Shown here: in pieces, positions 48,626 to 56,831 of the stretch
How the letters are laid out: each line of letters opens with the position of its first letter
Numbering within the stretch: the stretch's first letter is position 1
DNA from: Streptomyces ficellus
GTDB taxonomy: Bacteria; Actinomycetota; Actinomycetes; Streptomycetales; Streptomycetaceae
NCBI RefSeq assembly: GCF_009739905.1
Contig: NZ_CP034279.1
Span: forward strand, 2,604,001-2,668,000
Length of the DNA stretch: 64,000 bases
Direction: 5' to 3'
The notes under the pieces: model-generated
Told to the model about the DNA's origin: nothing
Database searches by the model: none
The model's input: the letters and a program-made list of their open reading frames with translations, nothing else
Made by a program: the position numbers and the translations under genes

Positions 48626-49573
48626 ATGACGACGAACGACCGCGCCGACCGCGCCGCACTCGCGGAGGACCTGCCCGACATGCCCGCGCCACGCGTACGC
48701 GAGTTCGCGGCGCAGAGCATCGGCGGCGGGCTGGCCCTGCTGCTCGGCCTCGCCGGCCTGGCGGCCGGTGTCTGCATGGTGGTCGCGGGCGCGGCCAGCG
48801 GTTCGGCGGGCCTGAAGGTGGCACTGATCGTGGCCGGGGTCCTGGTCGTGATCGCCTCCTTCCTCGCGATGTGCGGGCTGAACATGGTGGCGCCCGGCGA
48901 GGCCCGGGTGGTGCAGCTCTTCGGCCGGTACCGGGGCACGATCCGCACCGACGGGCTGCGCTGGGTCAACCCGTTCACCTCGCGCATGAAGATCTCGACC
49001 CGGGTGCGCAACCACGAGACGCCGGTGCTGAAGGTCAACGACGCGTACGGCAACCCGATCGAGCTCGCCGCGGTGGTCGTGTGGAGGGTCGAGGACACCG
49101 CGCAGGCGATGTTCGAGGTCGACGACTTCCGGGTGTTCGTCTCCACGCAGACGGAGGCGGCCGTACGGCACATCGCGATCGAGTACCCCTATGACGCGCA
49201 CGACGAGGCGGAACTGTCCCTGCGCGGCAACGCCGAGGAGATCACCGAGAAGCTGGCCGCCGAGCTCCACGCGCGCGTGAAGGCGGCCGGCGTCCGCATC
49301 ATCGAGTCCCGCTTCACGCACCTCGCGTACGCCCCGGAGATCGCGTCCGCGATGCTCCAGCGCCAGCAGGCGGGCGCGGTCGTCGCCGCGCGGCGGCAGA
49401 TCGTCGACGGCGCGGTCGGCATGGTCGAGGCGGCGCTGGACCGGCTGGAGGAACGGGACATCGTGGAGCTCGACCCGGAGCGCAAGGCCGCGATGGTCTC
49501 CAACCTGATGGTGGTCCTGTGCGGCGACCGGGCGGCCCAGCCGGTGCTGAACACGGGCACGCTGTACCAGTGA
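48626..49573 (+). CDS. SPFH/Band-7 (slipin-like) membrane protein
   Basis: 315-aa protein. Two closely spaced helices (about 32-56 and 63-86) anchor an SPFH domain (about 90-270: MVAPGEARVVQLFGRYRGTI, VWRVEDTAQAMFEVDDFRVFV, ARVKAAGVRIIESRFTHLAY). SPFH proteins form oligomeric cages or microdomains in the membrane. The ATG at 48626 has GGGGA five bases upstream. Its stop overlaps the GTG of the next gene, so the pair is co-translated. Function of the bacterial family is largely unknown. Confidence 0.92.
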   Translation: MTTNDRADRAALAEDLPDMPAPRVREFAAQSIGGGLALLLGLAGLAAGVCMVVAGAASGSAGLKVALIVAGVLVVIASFLAMCGLNMVAPGEARVVQLFGRYRGTIRTDGLRWVNPFTSRMKISTRVRNHETPVLKVNDAYGNPIELAAVVVWRVEDTAQAMFEVDDFRVFVSTQTEAAVRHIAIEYPYDAHDEAELSLRGNAEEITEKLAAELHARVKAAGVRIIESRFTHLAYAPEIASAMLQRQQAGAVVAARRQIVDGAVGMVEAALDRLEERDIVELDPERKAAMVSNLMVVLCGDRAAQPVLNTGTLYQ

Positions 49574-49797
49574 CGCCGCCGCCGGACCGCCGCCAGCGCA
49601 AGCAGGTGCTGCTGCGCCTCGACCCGGCGGTGTACGAGGCACTGGCGCGCTGGGCGGCGGACGAGCTGCGCAGCGCGAACTCCCAGATCGAGTTCCTGCT
49701 GCGCAAGGCCCTCTCCGACGCGGGCCGCCTCCCGCCGGCGCCGGGCCCCCTGCCCCGCCGCGGCCGCCCGCCGAAGAACCCCGAGCCGCCCGGCTGA
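49570..49797 (+). CDS. Arc-type ribbon-helix-helix protein with AT-hook-like tail
   Basis: 75-aa basic protein. RKQVLLRLDPAVYEALARWA followed by SANSQIEFLLRKALSDAG is an Arc/MetJ-type ribbon-helix-helix fold. The C-terminus is Pro/Arg-rich with RRGRPPKNP, which matches the AT-hook core (GRP flanked by basic residues). The GTG start overlaps the SPFH stop (GTGA). Probable DNA-binding autoregulator of the operon, or an accessory DNA tether; its target is not shown. Confidence 0.82.
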   Translation: MTPPPDRRQRKQVLLRLDPAVYEALARWAADELRSANSQIEFLLRKALSDAGRLPPAPGPLPRRGRPPKNPEPPG

Positions 49798-49816
49798 CGG
49801 CCCGCCCCGAACGCCC

Positions 49817-49848
49817 CGCCCCGCACCGCAGCGCGACGGTGCGGGGCG
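49817..49848 (+). terminator. Hairpin terminator of the SPFH/RHH operon
   Basis: Perfect 12-base arms (CGCCCCGCACCG and its complement) around an 8-base loop, 20 bases after the stop codon. Confidence 0.75.
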
Positions 49849-49890
49849 ACGGGTGCGGGTGACCGTGCGGGGCGGGCGCAAACCCTCCTC

Positions 49891-49907
49891 TATACATCCC
49901 GTGTATA
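49891..49907. promoter_or_regulatory. PadR-type operator TATACATCCCGTGTATA
   Basis: Perfect inverted repeat TATACA-N5-TGTATA, 22 bases upstream of the padR start. A TAGAGT hexamer just downstream could be the -10. The arrangement fits autoregulation by the PadR protein. Confidence 0.72.
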
Positions 49908-49929
49908 CGCGCCGGGTAGAGTCGCCGCC

Positions 49930-50463
49930 ATGTCCATCGGTCACGCCCTCCTCGGCATCCTGGAATCCGGCCCCCGGCACGGCTACGACCTCAAGCGGGC
50001 CTTCGACGCGAGGTTCGGCCAGGACCGGCCCCTGCACTACGGGCAGGTCTACTCGACCATGTCCCGGCTGCTGAAGCACGGCCTCGTGGAGGTCGAGGGC
50101 ATCGAACCCGGCGAAGGCCCCGAGCGGAAGCGGTACGCGATCACCGAGGCGGGCGTCACCGACGTCGAGCGGTGGCTGACCCAGGCCGAGAAGCCCGAGC
50201 CGTACCTCCAGTCGACGCTCTACACCAAGGTCGTCCTCGCCCTGCTCACCGGCCGCAGCGCCACCGAGCTGCTCGACACGCAGCGCGCCGAGCACCTGCG
50301 GCTGATGCGCGAGCTGACCCGGCGCAAGAAGGACGGCGACCTCGCCGACCAGCTGATCTGCGACCACGCCCTGTTCCACCTGGAGGCCGACCTCCGCTGG
50401 CTGGAGCTGACCGCCGCCCGGCTCGGGCAGCTCGCCGAAGCGGTCGGCGGGACCGCGCGATGA
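49930..50463 (+). CDS. PadR-family transcriptional regulator
   Basis: 177-aa repressor. The winged helix is at residues 1-80 (SIGHALLGILESGPRHGYDLKRAFDARFG, YGQVYSTMSRLLKHGLVE, KRYAITEAG) and a helical C-terminal dimer domain follows. PadR proteins commonly repress adjacent drug-export ABC genes and sense their substrates. Its stop overlaps the ABC ATPase start (ATGA). Confidence 0.93.
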   Translation: MSIGHALLGILESGPRHGYDLKRAFDARFGQDRPLHYGQVYSTMSRLLKHGLVEVEGIEPGEGPERKRYAITEAGVTDVERWLTQAEKPEPYLQSTLYTKVVLALLTGRSATELLDTQRAEHLRLMRELTRRKKDGDLADQLICDHALFHLEADLRWLELTAARLGQLAEAVGGTAR

Positions 50464-51137
50464 CCGCGCTGCTGCGGGCCGAGCGGATCGGCAAGGCGTA
50501 CGGCCCGACCCCGGCACTGGTGGACGTCGACCTCACCGTCCGCGCCGGCGAGGTCGTCGCGGTCATGGGCCCCTCGGGGTCCGGCAAGTCGACCCTGCTG
50601 CACTGCCTGGCCGGCATCGTCCGCCCCGACACCGGGACCGTCCGTTACGACGGCCGCGACCTGACCGCCCTGTCCGACGCCCGGCGCAGCGCGCTGCGCC
50701 GGAGCGAGTTCGGGTTCGTGTTCCAGTTCGGCCGGCTCGTCCCCGAGCTGTCCTGCGCCGAGAACGTCGCCCTGCCGCTCCGTCTGAACGGGCGGCGCCG
50801 CAAGCCCGCCGAGCGCGAGGCCCTCGCGTGGCTGGAGCGCCTGGAGGCCGCCGACGTCGGCGGGAAGCGCCCCGGCGAGGTGTCGGGCGGCCAGGCCCAG
50901 CGCGTCGCCGTGGCCCGCGCGCTCGTCACGGCGCCGCGCGTCGTCTTCGCCGACGAGCCGACCGGCGCCCTCGACTCGCTCAACGGCGAGCGCGTGATGC
51001 AGCTGCTCGGTGACGCCGCCCGGGACACCGGCGCGGCGGTGGTCCTCGTCACGCACGAGGCCCGCGTCGCCGCGTACGCGGACCGCGAGGTCGTCGTACG
51101 TGACGGCCGCATACGCGACCTGGCACCCGCCCGATGA
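50460..51137 (+). CDS. ABC transporter ATP-binding protein (MacB/LolD-type)
   Basis: 225-aa ATPase. Walker A GPSGSGKST is at residues 37-45, the Q-loop in FVFQFGRLVPE, the signature VSGGQAQRVAVARAL near 142, Walker B VVFADEPTGALDS near 160 and the switch His in LVTHE near 195. It would power the FtsX-type permease encoded at 51388. Export of an antibiotic, peptide or lipid is the usual role. ATGA overlap with padR. Confidence 0.94.
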   Translation: MTALLRAERIGKAYGPTPALVDVDLTVRAGEVVAVMGPSGSGKSTLLHCLAGIVRPDTGTVRYDGRDLTALSDARRSALRRSEFGFVFQFGRLVPELSCAENVALPLRLNGRRRKPAEREALAWLERLEAADVGGKRPGEVSGGQAQRVAVARALVTAPRVVFADEPTGALDSLNGERVMQLLGDAARDTGAAVVLVTHEARVAAYADREVVVRDGRIRDLAPAR

Positions 51138-51391
51138 CCCCGCGCACGCCGCCCCGCCCCGCCCGGCCGGCGCCGCGGGCCACGCGCCGCGCGGTGACGC
51201 CGCGAAACCCGGGCGGTCCCACGACCCGGCGCCCAGCCACGGCCACCCGCCCCCACCACCCGGCGCCGCCCCCAGCCGCGCCCCACGCGGCGACGCGGCG
51301 GCCCCTCGGACGCGCCCGCGCCGTACGGCTCCGCGCGGCGCGAGCCGGCGGGCCGGGGGTTTCGGCAGGGCGGGCCGGGGGCGCCGTATGA
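51134..51391 (+). CDS. Pro/Arg/Ala-rich linker ORF with ATGA overlaps at both ends (85 aa)
   Basis: The frame begins with an ATG overlapping the ATPase stop (51134-51137) and ends with a TGA overlapping the permease ATG (51388-51391). It is low-complexity ([18 protein letters not shown] at the start) and matches no domain I know. It may be a translated coupling segment, or coincidental open frame in an otherwise unexplained 250-base gap. Confidence 0.3.
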   Translation: MTPRTPPRPARPAPRATRRAVTPRNPGGPTTRRPATATRPHHPAPPPAAPHAATRRPLGRARAVRLRAARAGGPGVSAGRAGGAV

Positions 51392-53709
51392 TCCGCGACC
51401 TCCTCCTCGGTGCGCGGTTCGCGGTGACCGGCGGGCGGGCCGGGTGGGTGCGGACGGTGCTGACCGCCCTCGGGGTGGGCGCCGGGGTGACGCTGCTGCT
51501 GCTCGCCGCGTCCGTACCGAGCGTCCTCGACGGGCGCGACGCCCGCCATCAGGCCCGTGACCTGACCTCCAGCGAGTCCGACGCGCCCCGCTCGGACCGC
51601 TCCTTCCTCTACGCGGCCACCTCCACGCTCTTCCACGACCGGCCCGTGCGCGGGATGCTCCTGCGTCCCGACGGCGCCGGCGCGCCCGCACCGCCCGGGG
51701 TGGACGCGGTGCCCGGGCCCGGGAAGATGGTGGTGTCACCGGCCCTCGGCCGGCTGCTGGCCTCGCCTGAGGGCGCGCTGCTGAAGGCGCGCCTGCCGTA
51801 CGACGCCGGGGGCGGGATCGGCGAGGAGGGGCTGGTCGGGCCCGGGGAGCTGGTCTATTACGCGTACGGCGGCGACCTCACCGCCGCGACGGCGGACGGA
51901 CGCGCCGCCGCCTTCGGCCACAACGTCGGGGCCGACCGGCCCTCCAGCGCCTTCCTGTTGCTGCTGATCGTGGTGGCGTGCGTGGTGCTGCTGCTGCCGG
52001 TGCTCGTCTTCGTCGCCACCGCCGCCCGGTTCGGCGGCGAGCAGCGCGACCGCAGGCTGGCCGCGCTGCGGCTGGTCGGCGCGGACGTGGCGACGACCCG
52101 GCGGATCGCCGCGGGCGAGTCGCTCGAGGGTGCGCTGATGGGGCTGCTGGTGGGGGCCGGGCTGTTCGCCGTGGCGCGGCTGTTCGCGGGGCGGGTGACC
52201 GTGTGGGACGTCAACGCGTTCCCGGCGGACGTCACTCCGGTGCCCGCACTGGCGGCGCTGGTGGGCGTGGTGGTGCCGCTGTGCGCGGTGGTGGTGACGC
52301 TGGTGGCCCTGCGCGGTGTGGTGATCGAACCGCTGGGGGTCGCGCGGCAGTCGACGCCCCGGCCGCGCCGGGTGTGGTGGCGGCTGCTGCTGGTGGTCGC
52401 CGGTCTGGCGCTGCTCCTGGCGGCGGGGCCGGTGACGTTCGCGGAGACGTCGCTGGACGTGGCGCCGGTCGCGGCGGGGGCGCTGCTGGCGCTGACCGGG
52501 GTGACGACGCTGCTGCCGTGGCTGACCGAGACGGTGGTGCGGTGGCTGCGGGGCGGCCCGGTGCCGTGGCAGCTGGCGGTGCGCCGGCTCCAGATGGGCA
52601 GCGGCACCGCGGCCAGGGCGGTCAGCGGCATCGTGGTCGCGGCGGCCGGGGCGATCGCGCTCCAGATGCTGTTCGGCGCGGTGCAGAGCGACTTCATGCG
52701 GCCGACGAACATGGACGAGGCGCGCGCGCAGCTCAGCCTGCGCGGCCACGGGAACGGGGCGGACGAACCGCGTGAGCTGATCCGCGAGCTGTCGGCGGCG
52801 AAGGGCGTCACCGGGGTGAGCGCGATCCTGGAGACGTCGGTACGGCGCCCCGGTCCGGTCCGCGCGGGCGAGGACTTCGCCCCCTCCACCTCGCTCACGG
52901 TCGCCGACTGCCCGTCGCTGCGGGAACTGGCCCACCTGCCCTCGTGCCGGGACGGCGACGTGTTCATCGCGCGGGCGCCCGGCGGGGACGGCCCGGACGA
53001 CGCCTACCTGGCCGAGACGGCCCGTCCGGGGGCCACGGTCGACCTCCGCGGGGAGGGCGGGACGCCGCTGCTGTGGCGCGTTCCGGGCGACGCCCGCACG
53101 GTGGACGGACGGCGCGACCCCATGGGCTGGGGGGCGTTCGGCGTTCTCGCCACCCCGTCGGCGATCGACGCCCGGACGCTGGACCGGCCGACCCTGGCCG
53201 CGTGGGCGGTCCTGGACCCGGCCGTGCCGGACGCGGCCGAGCACGCCCGCAACGCCGCCGCCGGGATCAGCCCGCTCATCCAGGTGGACACGATCCAGAA
53301 CATGGAGCGGGACCAGCGCTTCACCAGTGTCCGCCAGGGCGTGTTCGCGTGCGCCACGCTCACGATGGCGCTGGTCGCGGTCTCCCTGCTGGTGTCGATG
53401 GTGGAGCAGCTGCGCGACCGCAGGCGGCTGCTGTCGGTGCTGGTCGCCTTCGGTACGCGGCGCTCGACGCTGGCCTGGTCGGTGCTGTGGCAGACCGCCG
53501 TACCGGTCGCGCTGGGCATGGTCCTGGCGGTCGCGGGCGGGCTGGGACTGGGCTGCCTGCTGCTGCGGATGATCGGCAAGAGCGTGACCGACTGGGGGGT
53601 CTTCTGGCCGGTCACCGGGGTCGGCGCGGCGCTGATCATGGCGGTGACCCTGCTGAGCCTGCCACCGCTGTGGCGGATGATGCGCCCGGACGGCCTGCGT
53701 ACGGAGTGA
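51388..53709 (+). CDS. ABC transporter permease, FtsX/MacB-like
   Basis: 773-aa permease with an N-terminal helix (about 20-42, VRTVLTALGVGAGVTLLLLAA) and an extracellular domain. A cluster of helices near 190-210, 245-265, 275-300, 330-345 and 370-385 is followed by a second FtsX-like half with three C-terminal helices (about 650-760). ERDQRF and EQRDRRLAALRLVGA are typical coupling segments. The ATG at 51388 has GGGGG six bases upstream. It pairs with the ATPase before it. Confidence 0.88.
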   Translation: MIRDLLLGARFAVTGGRAGWVRTVLTALGVGAGVTLLLLAASVPSVLDGRDARHQARDLTSSESDAPRSDRSFLYAATSTLFHDRPVRGMLLRPDGAGAPAPPGVDAVPGPGKMVVSPALGRLLASPEGALLKARLPYDAGGGIGEEGLVGPGELVYYAYGGDLTAATADGRAAAFGHNVGADRPSSAFLLLLIVVACVVLLLPVLVFVATAARFGGEQRDRRLAALRLVGADVATTRRIAAGESLEGALMGLLVGAGLFAVARLFAGRVTVWDVNAFPADVTPVPALAALVGVVVPLCAVVVTLVALRGVVIEPLGVARQSTPRPRRVWWRLLLVVAGLALLLAAGPVTFAETSLDVAPVAAGALLALTGVTTLLPWLTETVVRWLRGGPVPWQLAVRRLQMGSGTAARAVSGIVVAAAGAIALQMLFGAVQSDFMRPTNMDEARAQLSLRGHGNGADEPRELIRELSAAKGVTGVSAILETSVRRPGPVRAGEDFAPSTSLTVADCPSLRELAHLPSCRDGDVFIARAPGGDGPDDAYLAETARPGATVDLRGEGGTPLLWRVPGDARTVDGRRDPMGWGAFGVLATPSAIDARTLDRPTLAAWAVLDPAVPDAAEHARNAAAGISPLIQVDTIQNMERDQRFTSVRQGVFACATLTMALVAVSLLVSMVEQLRDRRRLLSVLVAFGTRRSTLAWSVLWQTAVPVALGMVLAVAGGLGLGCLLLRMIGKSVTDWGVFWPVTGVGAALIMAVTLLSLPPLWRMMRPDGLRTE

Positions 53710-53739
53710 CCACCGGGACCCGAATCAGAACCCCCCACA

Positions 53740-53791
53740 CGACCCCGGATCACGACCCCGGATCACCGCCCCGGATCAGGCCCGCGGATCA
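53740..53791. repeat. Four 13-bp tandem repeats at the oxyR 3-prime end
   Basis: CGACCCCGGATCA is repeated at 53740 and 53753 and, with changes, at 53766 and 53779. The last copy contains the oxyR stop codon. It fills most of the gap between the permease and oxyR. Confidence 0.85.
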
Positions 53792-54739
53792 GCCCTCGGC
53801 CCCCAGCACCCGGACCGGGAGGGCCCGCATCGCCTCGCGCAGCGCGTCCGCCAGCTCCTCGAACTCGGCCTGGCGGGCGGCGCCCGTGCGCATGGCGAGC
53901 GCGACGCGGCGGGAGGGGGCCGGGTCGGCGAACCAGCCGGTGACCAGGTGGTCGGTGCGACCGGTCTCGACCGTCACGGCAGTACGCGGCAGCAGGGTCA
54001 CCCCGAGGCCGCCGGCGACCAGCTGGACCAGCGTGGACAGGCCGGCTGCGGTGGTGGTGACCGCCGCGCCGTCCTCGCGCCCCGCCTCGCGGCAGATGTC
54101 GAGCGCCTGGTCGCGCAGGCAGTGCCCCTCGTCGAGGAGCAGCAGCCGCAGCTCGCGCAGCGCGTCGCGGGGGATGTCGGTGCGCCCGCCCAGCCAGTGG
54201 TCCTCGGGCGTGACCAGGACGAAGTCCTCGTCGAACAGGGGCAGTTCGGTGACACCGGGTACGCCCAGGGGGACGGCGAGGAGGAGCAGGTCGAGCCGCC
54301 CGGCGGCCAGTCCCTCCAGCAGGGACGAGGTCTGCTCCTCGTGGACCTGGAGGTCGAGCGCCGGGTACCGCTCGTGGACCAGTCGCAGCACGGTCGGCAG
54401 CAGGTAGGGCGCGACGGTGGGGATCACCCCGAGCCGCAGCACGCCGGTGAACGGCGCGTGCGCGGCCTCGGCCTCCTCCATGAGCTTCCCGACCGCGTCC
54501 AGCACGGCCCGGGCCCGCACCGCGAGCCGCTCGCCCGCCGGCGAGAGCAGCACCTTGCGCGTCGTGCGCTCCAGCAACTGGACACCGAGTGCCTCTTCGA
54601 GGGCCGAAACCGCGCCCGAGAGGGCCGGCTGGCTCATGCCGATCGCGGCTGCGGCGTCCCGGAAGTGCAGGTGCTCGGCCACCGCCGCGAACGCCCGGAG
54701 CTGGGCCAGACTGGGCTGCTTACCCTTATATATGGACAC
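53789..54739 (-). CDS. oxyR: OxyR, LysR-family hydrogen-peroxide sensor
   Basis: 316-aa LysR regulator. The DNA-binding helix-turn-helix spans about residues 10-68 (QPSLAQLRAFAAVAEHLHFRDAAAAIGMSQPALSGAVSALEE). The redox cysteines are nine residues apart in GHCLRDQALDICREAG (about C207 and C216), the spacing used by E. coli OxyR for its sensing disulfide. The GTG at 54739 is chosen because the conserved protein begins SIYKGKQPSLAQ; the longer frame overlaps the operator region. Divergent from ahpCD. Confidence 0.94.
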   Translation of the reverse strand: MSIYKGKQPSLAQLRAFAAVAEHLHFRDAAAAIGMSQPALSGAVSALEEALGVQLLERTTRKVLLSPAGERLAVRARAVLDAVGKLMEEAEAAHAPFTGVLRLGVIPTVAPYLLPTVLRLVHERYPALDLQVHEEQTSSLLEGLAAGRLDLLLLAVPLGVPGVTELPLFDEDFVLVTPEDHWLGGRTDIPRDALRELRLLLLDEGHCLRDQALDICREAGREDGAAVTTTAAGLSTLVQLVAGGLGVTLLPRTAVTVETGRTDHLVTGWFADPAPSRRVALAMRTGAARQAEFEELADALREAMRALPVRVLGAEG

Positions 54740-54742
54740 CAC

Positions 54743-54792
54743 TGATAACCACCTTCGATCAACACGACCCAGTCTAGCTATTTCACTGATCA
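54743..54792. promoter_or_regulatory. OxyR operator/divergent promoter region
   Basis: TGAT-N11-ATCA (54743-54761) is a LysR-type T-N11-A dyad. CTAT-N7-ATCA (54778-54792) lies 16 bases on, giving the tandem half-site spacing of OxyR sites. The patch is AT-rich and adjoins the oxyR GTG. Confidence 0.6.
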
Positions 54793-54873
54793 ATGCACGC
54801 CGTGCCATGCTGGGGCTCCGTCCAACCCTCACGGAAGACCTCAAAAGGGACTTCCCTGCTGCAAGGAGAGCGT

Positions 54874-55428
54874 GTGCTCACTGTCGGTGACCAGTTCCCC
54901 ACGTACGACCTGACCGCCTGTGTGTCGCTGGAGAGCGGCAAGGAGTTCGCGCAGATCGACCACAAGTCCTACGAGGGCAAGTGGCGCGTGGTGTTCTTCT
55001 GGCCGAAGGACTTCACCTTCGTCTGCCCCACCGAGATCGCCGCCTTCGGCAAGCTGAACGACGAGTTCGCCGACCGTGACGCCCAGATCCTCGGCGTCTC
55101 CGGCGACTCCGAGTTCGTGCACCACGCCTGGCGCAAGGACCACGCCGACCTGCGTGACCTGCCCTTCCCGATGCTCGCGGACTCGAAGCACGAGCTGATG
55201 CGCGACTGCGGCGTCGAGGGCGAGGACGGCTTCGCGCAGCGTGCCGTCTTCATCGTCGACCCCAACAACGAGATCCAGTTCACCATGGTGACCGCCGGCT
55301 CCGTCGGCCGTAACCCCAAGGAGGTCCTGCGGGTGCTGGACGCCCTGCAGACCGACGAGCTGTGCCCGTGCAACTGGAAGTCGGGCGAAGAGACCCTGGA
55401 CCCGGTCAAGCTCCTGGCCGGTGAGTGA
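54874..55428 (+). CDS. ahpC: Alkyl hydroperoxide reductase subunit C (peroxiredoxin)
   Basis: 184-aa 2-Cys peroxiredoxin that reduces H2O2, organic peroxides and peroxynitrite. Peroxidatic C51 lies in DFTFVCPTE. The resolving-type cysteines are C164 and C166 in ELCPCNW, as in actinobacterial AhpC reduced by AhpD. The GTG at 54874 has AGGAG five bases upstream; the frame reading in from 54793 is not coding. OxyR-controlled. Confidence 0.96.
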   Translation: MLTVGDQFPTYDLTACVSLESGKEFAQIDHKSYEGKWRVVFFWPKDFTFVCPTEIAAFGKLNDEFADRDAQILGVSGDSEFVHHAWRKDHADLRDLPFPMLADSKHELMRDCGVEGEDGFAQRAVFIVDPNNEIQFTMVTAGSVGRNPKEVLRVLDALQTDELCPCNWKSGEETLDPVKLLAGE

Positions 55429-55429
55429 C

Positions 55430-55978
55430 ATGGCCCTCGACGAGCTGAAGTCCGCCATACCGGACTACGCCAAGGACCTGAAGCTGAACCTCGGCTCGGT
55501 CATCGGCAACAGCGAGCTCCCGCAGCAGCAGCTGTGGGGCACGGTCCTGGCCTGCGCGATCGCCTCGCGCTCGCCGAAGGTCCTGCGCGAGCTGGAGCCC
55601 GAGGCCAAGGCGAACCTCTCGCCCGAGGCGTACCAGGCGGCCAAGTCCGCCGCCGCCATCATGGCGATGAACAACGTCTTCTACCGCACGCGCCACCTGC
55701 TCTCCGACCCGGAGTACGGGACGATGCGCGCCGGTCTGCGGATGAACGTCATCGGCAACCCGGGCGTGGAGAAGGTCGACTTCGAGCTGTGGTCGCTCGC
55801 CGTCTCCGCGATCAACGGCTGCGGCATGTGCCTCGACTCGCACGAGCAGGTGCTGCGCAAGGCCGGTGTCGACCGCGACACGGTCCAGGAGGCGTTCAAG
55901 ATCGCCTCGGTGATCCAGGCGGTCGGCGCGACGCTCGACGCCGAGGCCGTCCTCTCCGAGGCCGTCCCGGCGGTGTAG
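55430..55978 (+). CDS. ahpD: Alkyl hydroperoxidase AhpD
   Basis: 182-aa helical thioredoxin-like reductant of AhpC. The CxxC is C131-G-M-C134 followed by LDSHE, giving the Glu/Cys/His proton relay of the family. The ATG at 55430 lies one base after the ahpC stop, so the genes form one unit. A strong terminator follows. Confidence 0.95.
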   Translation: MALDELKSAIPDYAKDLKLNLGSVIGNSELPQQQLWGTVLACAIASRSPKVLRELEPEAKANLSPEAYQAAKSAAAIMAMNNVFYRTRHLLSDPEYGTMRAGLRMNVIGNPGVEKVDFELWSLAVSAINGCGMCLDSHEQVLRKAGVDRDTVQEAFKIASVIQAVGATLDAEAVLSEAVPAV

Positions 55979-56003
55979 TCCGCCCGCGTCCCCGGCGCCC
56001 GTG

Positions 56004-56035
56004 AAGGGGGGCCCACCATCCGGTGGGCCCCCCTT
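56004..56035 (+). terminator. ahpCD terminator
   Basis: AAGGGGGGCCCACC and its complement around a 4-base loop, followed by a T run, 26 bases after the ahpD stop. Confidence 0.9.
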
Positions 56036-56061
56036 TCGTGCGCCCGCTTTCGTGCGCCCGC
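56034..56061. repeat. 14-bp tandem duplication after the ahpCD terminator
   Basis: TTTCGTGCGCCCGC occurs twice in immediate succession (56034-56047 and 56048-56061). Confidence 0.85.
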
Positions 56062-56084
56062 GCGGGTCGCCCGCGCCCGGCCGT

Positions 56085-56831
56085 TCAGCGCTTGAGTTCG
56101 GCCATGAGCGTCCTCATGTCCTTGACCATGAGGTCCTTGACCCCGCGTGTGGCGGAGGCGTCGGGCCCCGGCGGGGGATCCTCCTGGTCCGGGTCGTACT
56201 CCGCCTGGACGCTGAACATCATGCTGAGCACCGCCTGCCCGTCCAGCACGCGCAGTGCGGCGTACCCCTCGTCGTCCTGGGCGAACAACGCCCGCTCCCC
56301 CAGACCCTCGACGGGCTTCCAGTCCCACCCGTCCCAGCCGGAGCCGGTCGCGAACGGCTCGAACTCCGGCCCCGGGTCGGTCACCTTGTGCAGGTCGTAG
56401 GTGACGTCGATGCCGTACCCCGGGCCGTCGTCGTCGCCGGCGGCGGACAGGGTCACCGAGCAGAGCGCCTGGTCCAGCGCCTCGTGCCGGTTCTGCCCCT
56501 CGTCGGTACCCTCGGCGCGCTCGCCGTACTTCGCCCGCAGCGCCGGCAGGTCCGCCGCGTCGCACAGGTTGTCGCTCGTGCGGTAGCCGCCCAGCGAGGG
56601 CCCCATGGCCTGGTACGCGTAGAGTCCGCCCGCCCAGAGGGCCGAGGACACGAGGACGCCGCCGAGCGCCCACAGCCAGGGCGGCCGGGCCCGCCGCTCA
56701 CCGCCTCCGCCCGGGAGGTCCTCCGCCGGGGCGTCGCCGGCGGGCGGCGTCGGACCGTACGGCGGCGGACCGTACGGCGGCGGTATCGGCGCGTCCCCGT
56801 CGCCGCCCACGAGTTCCGGCTCGGATATCAC
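56085..56831 (-). CDS. Single-pass membrane hypothetical protein
   Basis: 248-aa protein. A Pro/Gly-rich cytoplasmic start (IPPPYGPPPYGPTPP) precedes a membrane helix (about 52-72, WLWALGGVLVSSALWAGGLYAY). The extracellular domain has two cysteines (NLCDAADL, ALCSVTLS) that could form a disulfide. The GTG start overlaps the stop of the AI-2E gene (GTGA), so the two are probably co-translated. No known family recognised. Confidence 0.75.
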   Translation of the reverse strand: MISEPELVGGDGDAPIPPPYGPPPYGPTPPAGDAPAEDLPGGGGERRARPPWLWALGGVLVSSALWAGGLYAYQAMGPSLGGYRTSDNLCDAADLPALRAKYGERAEGTDEGQNRHEALDQALCSVTLSAAGDDDGPGYGIDVTYDLHKVTDPGPEFEPFATGSGWDGWDWKPVEGLGERALFAQDDEGYAALRVLDGQAVLSMMFSVQAEYDPDQEDPPPGPDASATRGVKDLMVKDMRTLMAELKR

